In this document: positions 53,933 to 61,655 of the stretch, piece by piece
How positions within the stretch are numbered: position 1 is the first letter of the stretch
How the letters are laid out: each line of letters opens with the position of its first letter
Assembly: GCF_028330965.1 (NCBI RefSeq)
Contig: NZ_JAQMUB010000093.1
Location: 1-64,000, forward strand
Source: Oscillatoria sp. CS-180
GTDB taxonomy: Bacteria > Cyanobacteriota > Cyanobacteriia > Phormidesmidales > Phormidesmidaceae
Direction: 5' to 3'
DNA length: 64,000 nucleotides
Translations under genes and position numbers: made by a program
The notes under the pieces: model-generated
Seen by the model: only the letters and a program-made list of their open reading frames with translations
The model's database searches: none
What the model was told of the DNA's origin: nothing

Positions 53933-55404
53933 CGTCTTCTACAGCTAAAACAAACCGTCAGATTCTGGACGGCACCCTTTGGGTGTTTTTGGCGGAAGGC
54001 TTGATTTTACCAACGGGCTTGATCACCGCCGGTTTTCTGACGCGACGATTGGGACAGGAGGGCTACGGCTTATTTACACTAGCCTCTGTTTTAGTGGCAT
54101 GGATTGAGTGGAGCATTACGTCCATCTTCAGTCGCACCACGATCAAATTTGTTGGTGAGGCGGAGGACTGGCGATCAATTGGGACACTGGTATTACGGCT
54201 GCATTTGGCATTGAGTGTGGGCATCACCCTCCTGGTTTGGTTACTGGCACCCGCGATCGCCGCTAGCTTTCATGAACCCGCTTTGGGCCAATATTTGCGA
54301 TTGTTATCTCTGGATATTCCGGTTTTCAGTATGGCTAGCGCCCAGCGCAATATCTTAATTGGCCGAGGCAAGTTTCGAGAACGGGCCCTTGCTACAGCCG
54401 GACGTTGGACCCTGCGCTTGCTCCTCATTGTGCTTTTAGTGGGACTGGGATTTTCTGTTACAGGGGCAATTTTAGGGACTATTGGGGCCTCTGTAGTGGA
54501 ACTCGTCATCGCGACCTGCTTTGCGCCAACTGCATGGTTCAAGAGAGTCGACTTTCCTATGCGATCGCTCTTTGGCTACGCCATCCCCCTGTTTTGCTTT
54601 GCCATGGCGATGCGACTTTATGACAAGCTAGACTTAATTATCCTGAAGCTGTTGGGCGGTTCCGCTGAAGAGTCAGGTCTTTATGGTGCTGCTCAAAATC
54701 TAGCGTTTATCCCGACCATTCTCAGTATTTCCTTCTCTCCCCTGTTGCTGTCTAGTCTCAGTCGTCTATTAGCTGCTGGGGAATTGGTGCAGGCTAAAGA
54801 ACTTGCTCGTCATGCTTTGCGGCTTGTGATTGGACTATTGCCAATAGGCGCCATCACAATTGCGACGGCACCCGCGATCGTGAAGCTGATCTATGGGGAC
54901 GCTTTTTTACCGACTGCTCCGATCTTATCTGTGCTGATCTTTAGTTCTTTAGGACTGATGATGATATCGATTGGCACAACCATTCTGACTGCTGCTGATC
55001 GGCCCAAAACCCCTTTTTTAATTGCAGCTCCACTGTTGCCCCTTGCCATATGTTGCCACTGGTGGGCTATTCCAAGATTGAATACGCTAGGCGCAGCTTG
55101 GGTTACCGCCCTTGTAGCCCAGGTGGGTGCCGGCGCTATGGTGATAGCCATCTACAGACTTTGGCATATTTGGCCTCCCATATCCACTTTTCTACGGAGC
55201 CTGCTTGTGTGCGGAGCCATTTATGCCGTAGCGATGCACTGGTCGGCTTCAGGATTCTGGTTGCTGCCACAGCTCATACTACTGGCCCTCTTGGTTCCTA
55301 TCGGCTTCCTGTCCCTAGGCGAATTTAGTCGCCGCGAGGTTGCCTTGATGGGATCTCTCCTACTAGGCTTTTTACCGACTACCGTCAAAGGCAAGAAACT
55401 GTAG
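53929..55404 (+). CDS. Polysaccharide flippase (Wzx/MATE-like MOP superfamily)
   Basis: 491 residues with 12-14 membrane helices. FLAEGLILPTGLITAGFLTRRLG at the N-terminus and a DKLDLIILKLLGG motif at about 235-247 are typical of oligosaccharide flippases. It would flip lipid-linked repeat units for the glycan made by the upstream genes. It ends the six-gene run that begins at 47107. A DUF3102 gene follows in the opposite direction. Confidence 0.9.
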   Translation: MTSSTAKTNRQILDGTLWVFLAEGLILPTGLITAGFLTRRLGQEGYGLFTLASVLVAWIEWSITSIFSRTTIKFVGEAEDWRSIGTLVLRLHLALSVGITLLVWLLAPAIAASFHEPALGQYLRLLSLDIPVFSMASAQRNILIGRGKFRERALATAGRWTLRLLLIVLLVGLGFSVTGAILGTIGASVVELVIATCFAPTAWFKRVDFPMRSLFGYAIPLFCFAMAMRLYDKLDLIILKLLGGSAEESGLYGAAQNLAFIPTILSISFSPLLLSSLSRLLAAGELVQAKELARHALRLVIGLLPIGAITIATAPAIVKLIYGDAFLPTAPILSVLIFSSLGLMMISIGTTILTAADRPKTPFLIAAPLLPLAICCHWWAIPRLNTLGAAWVTALVAQVGAGAMVIAIYRLWHIWPPISTFLRSLLVCGAIYAVAMHWSASGFWLLPQLILLALLVPIGFLSLGEFSRREVALMGSLLLGFLPTTVKGKKL

Positions 55405-55499
55405 ATCTCAGATTTTGCAGTTGAGCTAATGCTGACGGCAAGATGTCAGTAGATGCCATCACCGCTTTCCAAAAAGCAGGGTTAAAGAATAGCTTCACG

Positions 55500-56492
55500 C
55501 TATCCTACCAGGGTTGCTATCCGTGTATCCGAGAGCAGTTCTGGTTTTAGACCTGCTGCCGCGATCGCCTGCTGACAGCGACCTCGATTAGGGTCTCCCG
55601 CATAGGCGATTCGACCAAGACGATGAATGACTGCAATCAATTCGGCTAGGGGGAGCCAGGGCAAAATAACGGTGTCTCCAGGTTTGGAGAGCAACAACAG
55701 CAGTTTCTCTACTGTCGCTAATGATGTTTCGTCCTCAGGTAGAATAACGACGCTATCGGCCTGCTCCACTAGCCAATCATGCGCCCAGTCTTCAGGCGTA
55801 ATCGCGATCGCCAGCTTGGCTTGAGGCACTGCCTGAACAAAGCTAGAAGAAGCCGTATCCCCGTAGAATAGTCGATGTTGACTGGCTAATCGATACCAGC
55901 CAGGACTGATGGTCACATCAGAGAGAGACTGATGCGTCATCGGTGAATCAATCTTCTCTACAGACTTTGGAATAACCGTGATGATTTCTGGTTTCTTATG
56001 GGTTGGTTCGTCCAATTCGGCGACTGAAGCTGAAGCATCTAAAGATTTTTTAGCCGCCTTACTTTGTTTGATGGCTGACTTGACTGCTTGATGGGTAATC
56101 CTCTCACCGGCTTCTGCGGCATCTAGGACTTGAGTTCTCAGTTCTTCGGAAACTGAAGGCGCTGCCAGCTGATAAAGCACTGAGGTCGCGATATCAACTT
56201 TTGCAAGTTTTGCAAACCTGTCCCCGAACGTTTCATAGACATTGATGAAGTTGTATGCCGTTCGCTGACTCCAGCCAAATTCTGTCTTCAACCACGTCAA
56301 AAACTGCCCGTGCTTGAGGCGCGATCGCACATCCGCCAAGCGCTGACCAATCTCCCATACATCTTGAGCAGAACGGCGTAATCGCTTTCGAATTTCGCCG
56401 GTATGTTGCTGAATAACGAGTCGATGATCTGGTTGGAGGCTGCCATAGTCAAAAAGAGCCAATGACTGAATCTGCCGATTTGTATTGCCCAT
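55500..56492 (-). CDS. DUF3102 domain protein
   Basis: About 330 residues from the ATG at 56492 (a GTG at 56531 is possible). The N-terminal half has DVWEIGQRLADVRSRL, FLTWLKTEFGWSQRTAYNFIN and VYETFGDRFAKLAKVD, the DUF3102 pattern, and LYQLAAPSVSEELRTQVLDA follows. The RFAKLAKV stretch is encoded by TTGCAA heptamer repeats. The C-terminal half (VTISPGWYRLASQHRLFYGD, AKLAIAITPEDWAHDWL) resembles a DNA-methylase-like fold remnant or ParB-linked domain, with low confidence. The family is often plasmid- or heterocyst-linked; its role is unknown. Confidence 0.75.
   Translation of the reverse strand: MGNTNRQIQSLALFDYGSLQPDHRLVIQQHTGEIRKRLRRSAQDVWEIGQRLADVRSRLKHGQFLTWLKTEFGWSQRTAYNFINVYETFGDRFAKLAKVDIATSVLYQLAAPSVSEELRTQVLDAAEAGERITHQAVKSAIKQSKAAKKSLDASASVAELDEPTHKKPEIITVIPKSVEKIDSPMTHQSLSDVTISPGWYRLASQHRLFYGDTASSSFVQAVPQAKLAIAITPEDWAHDWLVEQADSVVILPEDETSLATVEKLLLLLSKPGDTVILPWLPLAELIAVIHRLGRIAYAGDPNRGRCQQAIAAAGLKPELLSDTRIATLVG
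56199..56217. repeat. TTGCAA heptamer-type repeat inside the DUF3102 gene
   Basis: TTTTGCAAGTTTTGCAAA encodes FAKLAKV on the opposite strand. The same motif recurs in spacers at 19351, 35057 and 42676. Confidence 0.5.
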
Positions 56493-57324
56493 GTCTACAT
56501 GAAATACCTGGATTTCAGCCGCATAAAACACTCACGAAATAGGCTAATTTATGCCTAATGAATGTTTTATGTTTTCAACAAGTCTATTCTTTATCGAAAA
56601 TTTAGCTTCTGTAAAGTAAAAACTTTACTTGAGTAAATTCTAGCAAATGACTTCAGCAAGAACATGGGTAAAGCCACTTACGAATTAGGTCGCTCGTCTT
56701 GTTTAAAGAGAATCCATCTCATCAAGATCCATGGTGATTCCGCAGAAATAAAATAGGTTTATGCTAAATTCATAAATCATGGCATCCTAACCGGCAAAAT
56801 CTTTCAGTTTAATAGCGATAGCTTGTTTATAGATCAGCACCTGATTTTGAGTAGTTTCACTACCAACAATCGTTCAGGACATGGTCGCCTATTGCAATTC
56901 ATTTTCAAAAGAATTGCTTTATGAAGCGGCCATAAAGATTGTTTGAAAGGACTGTTTTTCTTCAAAAAATTGCTCTTTCAAAGTTGTGCTTAATCATCAT
57001 CAATCGCAAAACGTTTGACAACATTTCATTAAGTGGAAAGTTGATAGACGAGTCAAGTCCAGACCTATCATCCTCATGAAACAGAGGGTTGCGTTGATGC
57101 GGCCTTACCCAAGGCTCAACGTCTCAAGTTGCCTATTTGTCAAGAATTGTTTTCAATAGCGACCATTCGATGTTATGAGGTTCCGGATTTCGTCATCGAC
57201 GCCACCAAAGTCGAAAATTAATTGTCCGAAAGGATACTCAATAAGATTGGAAGAAGCCTGTACTCTCAACTGAAACCCAAAGTTGTCTGGGTAGCACGAT
57301 TTGTTGCCACATGAGGAAAGCTTT
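56493..57324. other. Intergenic region upstream of Dps and DUF3102
   Basis: About 830 bp. Near 56523-56573, nested dyads (AAAACA...TGTTTT around TAGGC...GCCTA) could be an operator for the DUF3102 gene. A 50-codon stretch at about 57050-57225 reads like coding sequence (ending YEVPDFVIDATKVEN) but has no start codon, so it may be a gene remnant. The rest holds the dps promoter. Confidence 0.45.
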
Positions 57325-57858
57325 ATGCCGACTACCGAGACTCTTCAGCAAATGTATGGTGAAGTTGCCGACAATCCAATTTTGTTGGACAAATCGGTCA
57401 CGGAACCCGCTTTAGAAGGGCTAAGTATTGCATACGCCAGCTTCTTAGCGCTTTACCTGCAATATCAAAAGCACCACTTTGTAGTCGAAGGAACTGAATA
57501 CTACATGCTTCATAATTACTTCGAGGAAAGCTACGAAGAGGTGCAGGAGCATGCCCATGAGATTGGCGAAAGACTACATGGATTAGGCGGCGTTCCAGCT
57601 TTGACATTCAGCAGCTTGGCCAAGCTTTGTTGTTTTCAACAGGAGTCTGACGATACTTTTCGCTGCCGCTCAATGATTGAGCACGACCTCGGCGCTGAGC
57701 AGTCAGTCATCGAACTCCTGCGGCGGCAGGCCAGTCAAGCCGAAAGCTTAGGCGATCGCGCCACTCGCTACCTCTATGAAAGAATCTTGCTGAAGACTGA
57801 AGAACGCGCCTATCACCTAGAGCATTTCTTGACCCGCGATAGTTTGAAGCTCAATTGA
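57325..57858 (+). CDS. dps: DpsA-like ferritin, DNA-binding protein from starved cells
   Basis: About 177 residues from the ATG at 57325, with GAGGAAAG upstream. The Dps ferroxidase region is clear: QYQKHHFVVEGTEYYMLH, then FEESYEEVQEHAHEIGERL and GLGGVP. Instead of the usual Asp-Glu pair of Dps, the cyanobacterial DpsA-type KHHFVVEG and HAHEIGERL pattern applies. DpsA proteins form dodecamers that store iron and protect DNA, and are known to bind haem in cyanobacteria. The gene stands alone. It fits the iron and oxidative-stress theme of the window. Confidence 0.88.
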   Translation: MPTTETLQQMYGEVADNPILLDKSVTEPALEGLSIAYASFLALYLQYQKHHFVVEGTEYYMLHNYFEESYEEVQEHAHEIGERLHGLGGVPALTFSSLAKLCCFQQESDDTFRCRSMIEHDLGAEQSVIELLRRQASQAESLGDRATRYLYERILLKTEERAYHLEHFLTRDSLKLN

Positions 57859-57939
57859 TCAACATGGGTGTGACTGTAGGCAGCGGACTCGGCGATCGCA
57901 AGCGCATTAAGGTGCACGCTATACCGAAAGACTGTTGCC

Positions 57940-58209
57940 TCAGATAACTGCCTTGTGTTGCCAGCAACGCTCTAGGCGCTGTATCAAGATTGTTTTAGGA
58001 GCCGTTAGAAATTGAACAGCACTCCATAGATGAATGGCATCCGTTACATTGCGAACCTGCACTCGTAACGGATGACCAAATTTGCATTCACAGATGACTG
58101 AAAACTTCTGCAGGTGAAAATAAACATCCCAGCGGGTTGTGGTGTCAAGATCCAGCTCAATGCTTAAGCCATTGCCTGAAGATAAATAGTCAGCCTCTGA
58201 AGGTTCCAT
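57940..58209 (-). CDS. Small conserved hypothetical protein
   Basis: 89 residues. It begins MEPSEADYLSSGNGLSIELD and continues TRWDVYFHLQKFSVICECKF, GHPLRVQVRNVTDAIHLWSAV and FLTAPKTILIQRLERCWQHK. The protein is soluble, with three Cys/His-containing spots. The pattern (short alpha/beta protein with Trp and Cys) looks like a small conserved cyanobacterial family, but I cannot name one. No partner gene is close. Confidence 0.5.
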   Translation of the reverse strand: MEPSEADYLSSGNGLSIELDLDTTTRWDVYFHLQKFSVICECKFGHPLRVQVRNVTDAIHLWSAVQFLTAPKTILIQRLERCWQHKAVI

Positions 58210-58678
58210 ACCCTTTCGCCCATGAAATTAGAACTATGACCGTCGCCGTTTAGCTAGGGACAACCAAGACAGTGCGTACTCGTGCCCCATGAGGGATTGA
58301 TTTTGCTATCTACCCCTTATGCCATGGCCTCCTGCTAAACGGCTCAAGAATAGAACTTGGTTTTATAACCAATGATTCTCAATTGGGGCGTCCACTGTCT
58401 TTTAGAGGCAGAGAATAGCCCTTGGCAGGAATTAGCCCGCAGCTCCTTGAGAAATCGTCTGTTTTCAATAGCCTGTCGATACCAATAGAGAAAATTATTT
58501 GTTGATTATTGATGCTATTAAGATACCCAAGTCTGCTAGCCGATGCAACAAATTCTCAATAGTATGTTGATAAAGATAAAGGACCCCTGCAAGAACTCCA
58601 ACCCAATAGATGAGATAAGTTCTTATCTATTGGGCCAGATTGACACCCATCGAAATATCAAATTGGGCCTGAGTTGTT
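58210..58678. other. Intergenic region
   Basis: About 470 bp with the hairpin at 58602-58634. A fragment near 58228-58260 (GACCGTCGCCGTTTAGC) might be a degenerate end of the MITE-like family. No gene is seen. Confidence 0.4.
58602..58634 (-). terminator. Hairpin downstream of the second DUF4347 gene
   Basis: CCCAATAGAT-GAG-ATAAG pairs with CTTATCTATTGGG around a TT loop. It is 45 nt downstream of the stop at 58679 on the - strand. No U-run follows, so termination is uncertain. Confidence 0.4.
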
Positions 58679-60322
58679 CTAGGCGACTGCGCGTCCTTCC
58701 GCAATTCCGAACGTTAGATAGTGAAGCAACGGCTCAATGCCAGCGCTAGCTACGTCAGGGTTGGCTGCCAGATAGCTGTCGGGGTCAAAGCTAGCGCTAA
58801 CAGCTCGACCTTCAGACGATCCAAATTGGATGTAGTGTTCTAGTGGGTTCAAACCAGCCGCAGCCACATCGGGATGGCTGCTGAGGTAAAAATCAGAGTC
58901 AAAAACGGCATTGGGGTCCCGTCCTTCTCGCCCACCAAACTGAACATAGTGACCCAGCGGATTTATTCCGGCTTGAGCAACGTCTGGGTTTCTGAGCAAA
59001 TAGTCAGAGGTATCGAAGTAACCGCTTGGATCACGGCCCTCAGCGGCTCCCGATTGCACATAATGAACCAGAGCATTTTCAAGCCCACCACTAGCCACTG
59101 CATCAGCAATGTCAGGGTAAGTAGATAGATAGAATAGCGTGTCGAAGAGAATTCTGGGAGAGCGTCCTTCCCTAGCTCCAGAATTGACGAAGTGAGTGAG
59201 TGGGTCAAGGCCACTAGCCGCAACATCCGGGTAAATGGATAGGTAAAAGCCCGCGTCCAAACCGCCAATCTGGTTCAGCGCTGCGTTAGTAGAGGAGGGT
59301 TGTGGGGCTGATGGGGGTGGGCTGATGGGCACCTCGCTGCGATCATCAAAGATGGTTACGGTGGCAGAACCATTGGTCACCGTCGTCCCGGCTGAAACAG
59401 GGGTCACCGTCCACGTCACTGTTTGAGGACTGTCGTCCAAAGAATCATTGAAAATCGGCAAATTAATCGAGGCATTAGGCTCAGTGATGATGAGGTTAAA
59501 GGCAGAAAAGTCCAGTGCTGGCGAAACGTCGATGATGCCTGTATCTAAGCCGCCTTGCAGCCCGCTGAAGCTAAGGTTAAAAAGATTCCACTGGTTAATG
59601 GCTTGGGGAAAGCTGCCCTCTAAACGAACAACACTGCCGCCGGCAGGAATGGGGCCATCGACTGTGAAGTTAAAGCTGTAAAGGGTGCCTTCATTTTCAA
59701 CAACCGTATCGGTATTAGTACTAAAGTTAACGGTCTCGAAATGCCCCTCATAGCTTTGCTGTAGCTGAGGTGAGAAGATAAGCTGAGCTTCTGGGTTGCC
59801 GATGTGAGCTTCCAGAGTCCAGTTCCGCTCTGTGCCTACTCGACCGACGCGATCGCTCGACGCTGCAATGTTTGCTCCCGTAAACTGATGTAGCTGACGC
59901 AGGAACAGATAGCCCGTCGTCCCCTTGGCAACCTGACACCCATACAGCAGAATCTCCTGCTCATGGAGAAAGCTTGCCCAAGCCTGTAAGTGTTCTGCGT
60001 ATTGAGCAAAGGTATCCAGGTTAAGCTGCGTGTTACCCAGCTGTAGATAGCCTGGCGCACCATGGGATACGATGTGCAGACTGGAAATGGTTGGGTATTT
60101 GTGCAAGGCTGCGGTAATCTGCTCAACCCCATCTCGCCCCTTATCTAATAGAAGAATTTGAGCGTTGCCTGAAACGTCTTCAATGAGCGCAGAGATGTCA
60201 TTAACTCCAGCATCAACAACCACCAGAGTTGATGAGAGATAAGCGGTTGGAACAGAACTATTGTTTTGTGACGAAGAGAGGAAAGACATGCTTTTTAAGG
60301 AGATACTGTTTATTCGTCTCAT
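58679..60322 (-). CDS. DUF4347/Calx-beta exoprotein with PDV-type C-terminal repeats
   Basis: 547 residues from the ATG at 60322, with AAGGAG 6 nt upstream. Residues about 30-180 are DUF4347 (SSLHIVSHGAPGYLQLG, LLYGCQVAKGTTG). One Calx-beta-like domain follows (about 190-335). Five C-terminal repeats of about 36-40 residues come next (about 350-545), each of the type Y-L-x4-PDVA...G-x2-PL-x-HY-x3-G-x2-EGR. No RTX nonapeptides are present. The N-terminal two-thirds closely match the giant protein at 35466-40526. It is divergent from exbB2/exbD2 with a Fur-like site between them. Confidence 0.87.
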   Translation of the reverse strand: MRRINSISLKSMSFLSSSQNNSSVPTAYLSSTLVVVDAGVNDISALIEDVSGNAQILLLDKGRDGVEQITAALHKYPTISSLHIVSHGAPGYLQLGNTQLNLDTFAQYAEHLQAWASFLHEQEILLYGCQVAKGTTGYLFLRQLHQFTGANIAASSDRVGRVGTERNWTLEAHIGNPEAQLIFSPQLQQSYEGHFETVNFSTNTDTVVENEGTLYSFNFTVDGPIPAGGSVVRLEGSFPQAINQWNLFNLSFSGLQGGLDTGIIDVSPALDFSAFNLIITEPNASINLPIFNDSLDDSPQTVTWTVTPVSAGTTVTNGSATVTIFDDRSEVPISPPPSAPQPSSTNAALNQIGGLDAGFYLSIYPDVAASGLDPLTHFVNSGAREGRSPRILFDTLFYLSTYPDIADAVASGGLENALVHYVQSGAAEGRDPSGYFDTSDYLLRNPDVAQAGINPLGHYVQFGGREGRDPNAVFDSDFYLSSHPDVAAAGLNPLEHYIQFGSSEGRAVSASFDPDSYLAANPDVASAGIEPLLHYLTFGIAEGRAVA

Positions 60323-60391
60323 CTCTGCTCCTTACAAAGTTCAGAGAGCAATATCCTATCGGAAAGAGATGAGAGCTTTGGCTCATTTTAC

Positions 60392-60408
60392 TTGACATTA
60401 AATCTCAA
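60392..60408. promoter_or_regulatory. Fur-like dyad between the second DUF4347 gene and exbB2
   Basis: TTGACA-TTAAA-TCTCAA followed by TAA. It stands 69 nt from the DUF4347 start and 89 nt from the exbB2 start, so it could control both divergent promoters. Confidence 0.5.
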
Positions 60409-60497
60409 TAACTCTATTTTCAACAATGCATCTGTGTTTCTTGCTCCTCTCTTGAAGCTGCCTTTTGGTAGTTCAAGATTTCCGTAAGGCTATTGGC

Positions 60498-61160
60498 ATG
60501 TCTATTGTTCAAGTGTTTAGAGCAGGCGGCATCGTGATGATACCGCTGCTGTTATTTTCGATTACCGCGATCGCGCTCTCCATCGAACGTATTTTCTTTT
60601 GGTCTCGTATAAGTCGTCGTCAGCGGGCAGCGATTGATTCTTTTTTGCAAACCTACAGCGCTGACCGTTCTGTCGCTCGAACGCAGCTTGAGCAGCACGC
60701 TAGCCTTCCCATTGCTCGTATTTTTCTGGAGGCCCTTGAGCTAGAAGGTGAGCCTCCGAGCCAATTTCGCTTAGCTCTGCAAGGAGCGGCCCAGGCAGAG
60801 TTGCCTTTCCTTAAGCGATTTGGAACAGTGTTTCAGACTATTGTTGCTGTATCCCCTTTGCTAGGGCTGTTGGGAACTATTCTAGGACTCATTCGATCCT
60901 TTGCCACTATCCGACTGGGAGAAGTCGGCGCAAACGCCACTGCTGTTACCGGTGGGATTAGCGAAGCTCTGGTGTCAACCGCTGCAGGCATGGTGGTTGC
61001 CATCTTTACGCTAGTGGTTGCCAACCTGTTTCGGGGACTCTACAAGCGACAAGTTGCCATGATTGAGGAATACGGTAGCCAACTTGAGATTCTCTATGGG
61101 CGTTACTATTTCGCAATGAGAGGAACTCAGCAGCCCGCGGAGGAAACCTATGCTCGTTAA
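60498..61160 (+). CDS. exbB: ExbB-type proton channel subunit, second copy
   Basis: 220 residues from the ATG at 60498. The three-helix ExbB/TolQ pattern is present: FRAGGIVMIPLLLFSITAIA, VFQTIVAVSPLLGLLGTILG and TGGISEALVSTAAGMVVAIF. It closely parallels the first ExbB (24970-25623), including the C-terminal YKRQVAMIEEYGSQLEILYG. The stop overlaps the exbD2 start by 11 nt. No tonB gene is next to it; it may share TonB1 or TonB2, or serve a distinct complex with the neighbouring DUF4347 protein. Confidence 0.92.
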   Translation: MSIVQVFRAGGIVMIPLLLFSITAIALSIERIFFWSRISRRQRAAIDSFLQTYSADRSVARTQLEQHASLPIARIFLEALELEGEPPSQFRLALQGAAQAELPFLKRFGTVFQTIVAVSPLLGLLGTILGLIRSFATIRLGEVGANATAVTGGISEALVSTAAGMVVAIFTLVVANLFRGLYKRQVAMIEEYGSQLEILYGRYYFAMRGTQQPAEETYAR

Positions 61161-61560
61161 AGATAACGATACGGATGACGATCTGGAAGTCAATATCCTG
61201 CCGCTGATTGACGTCATTTTTGCAATTCTGGCTTTCTTCATCCTGTCGTCGCTTTACCTGACCCAATCTGAAGGACTGCCCGTCAATCTGCCGGATGCGG
61301 ATAGCGCCCAACCCCAGGACCAAACCGACTTCACCGTCACCATGCAGCCCGATGGTGCCATTTTTCTGGAGCAACAGCCTGTAGCGTTAGAGAATCTACG
61401 GGCCACCATTGAGGAATCTTTGTCTCCTGAGCAAACGGCTATCATCACTATCAAAGCGGATGAAGAGGTTTATCACGGCGAAGTTGTTGCTGTCATGGAT
61501 GAGCTGCGGACTTTGGAGGGAGCGAAGTTGGGGATTGCCACTGAGCCCAGCCAACCTTGA
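61150..61560 (+). CDS. exbD: ExbD-type proton channel subunit, second copy
   Basis: 136 residues. The membrane segment VNILPLIDVIFAILAFFI contains the conserved Asp. The periplasmic part has GLPVNLPDADSAQPQDQ, FTVTMQPDGAIFLEQQ and ITIKADEEVYHGEVVAVMD, clearly paralogous to the first ExbD (25610-26011). It forms a coupled pair with exbB2. Confidence 0.92.
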   Translation: MLVKDNDTDDDLEVNILPLIDVIFAILAFFILSSLYLTQSEGLPVNLPDADSAQPQDQTDFTVTMQPDGAIFLEQQPVALENLRATIEESLSPEQTAIITIKADEEVYHGEVVAVMDELRTLEGAKLGIATEPSQP

Positions 61561-61655
61561 CTTTATTCAGTGGCGTTATCTAGGTTCTCCGCCGAGCCAT
61601 TGGCACCCTCTATGATAAGAAGGAGCGATCGCTGACATTAAACAGTCGCAACATC

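Noticed and set aside
57050-57225. 50-codon open frame ending YEVPDFVIDATKVEN
   Set aside because: No start codon and no recognisable family; possibly a gene remnant, noted under the intergenic entry.
58540-58560. ATTCTCAATAG near 58548
   Set aside because: Right half resembles a Fur site but the left half does not match and it is not placed before a gene start.
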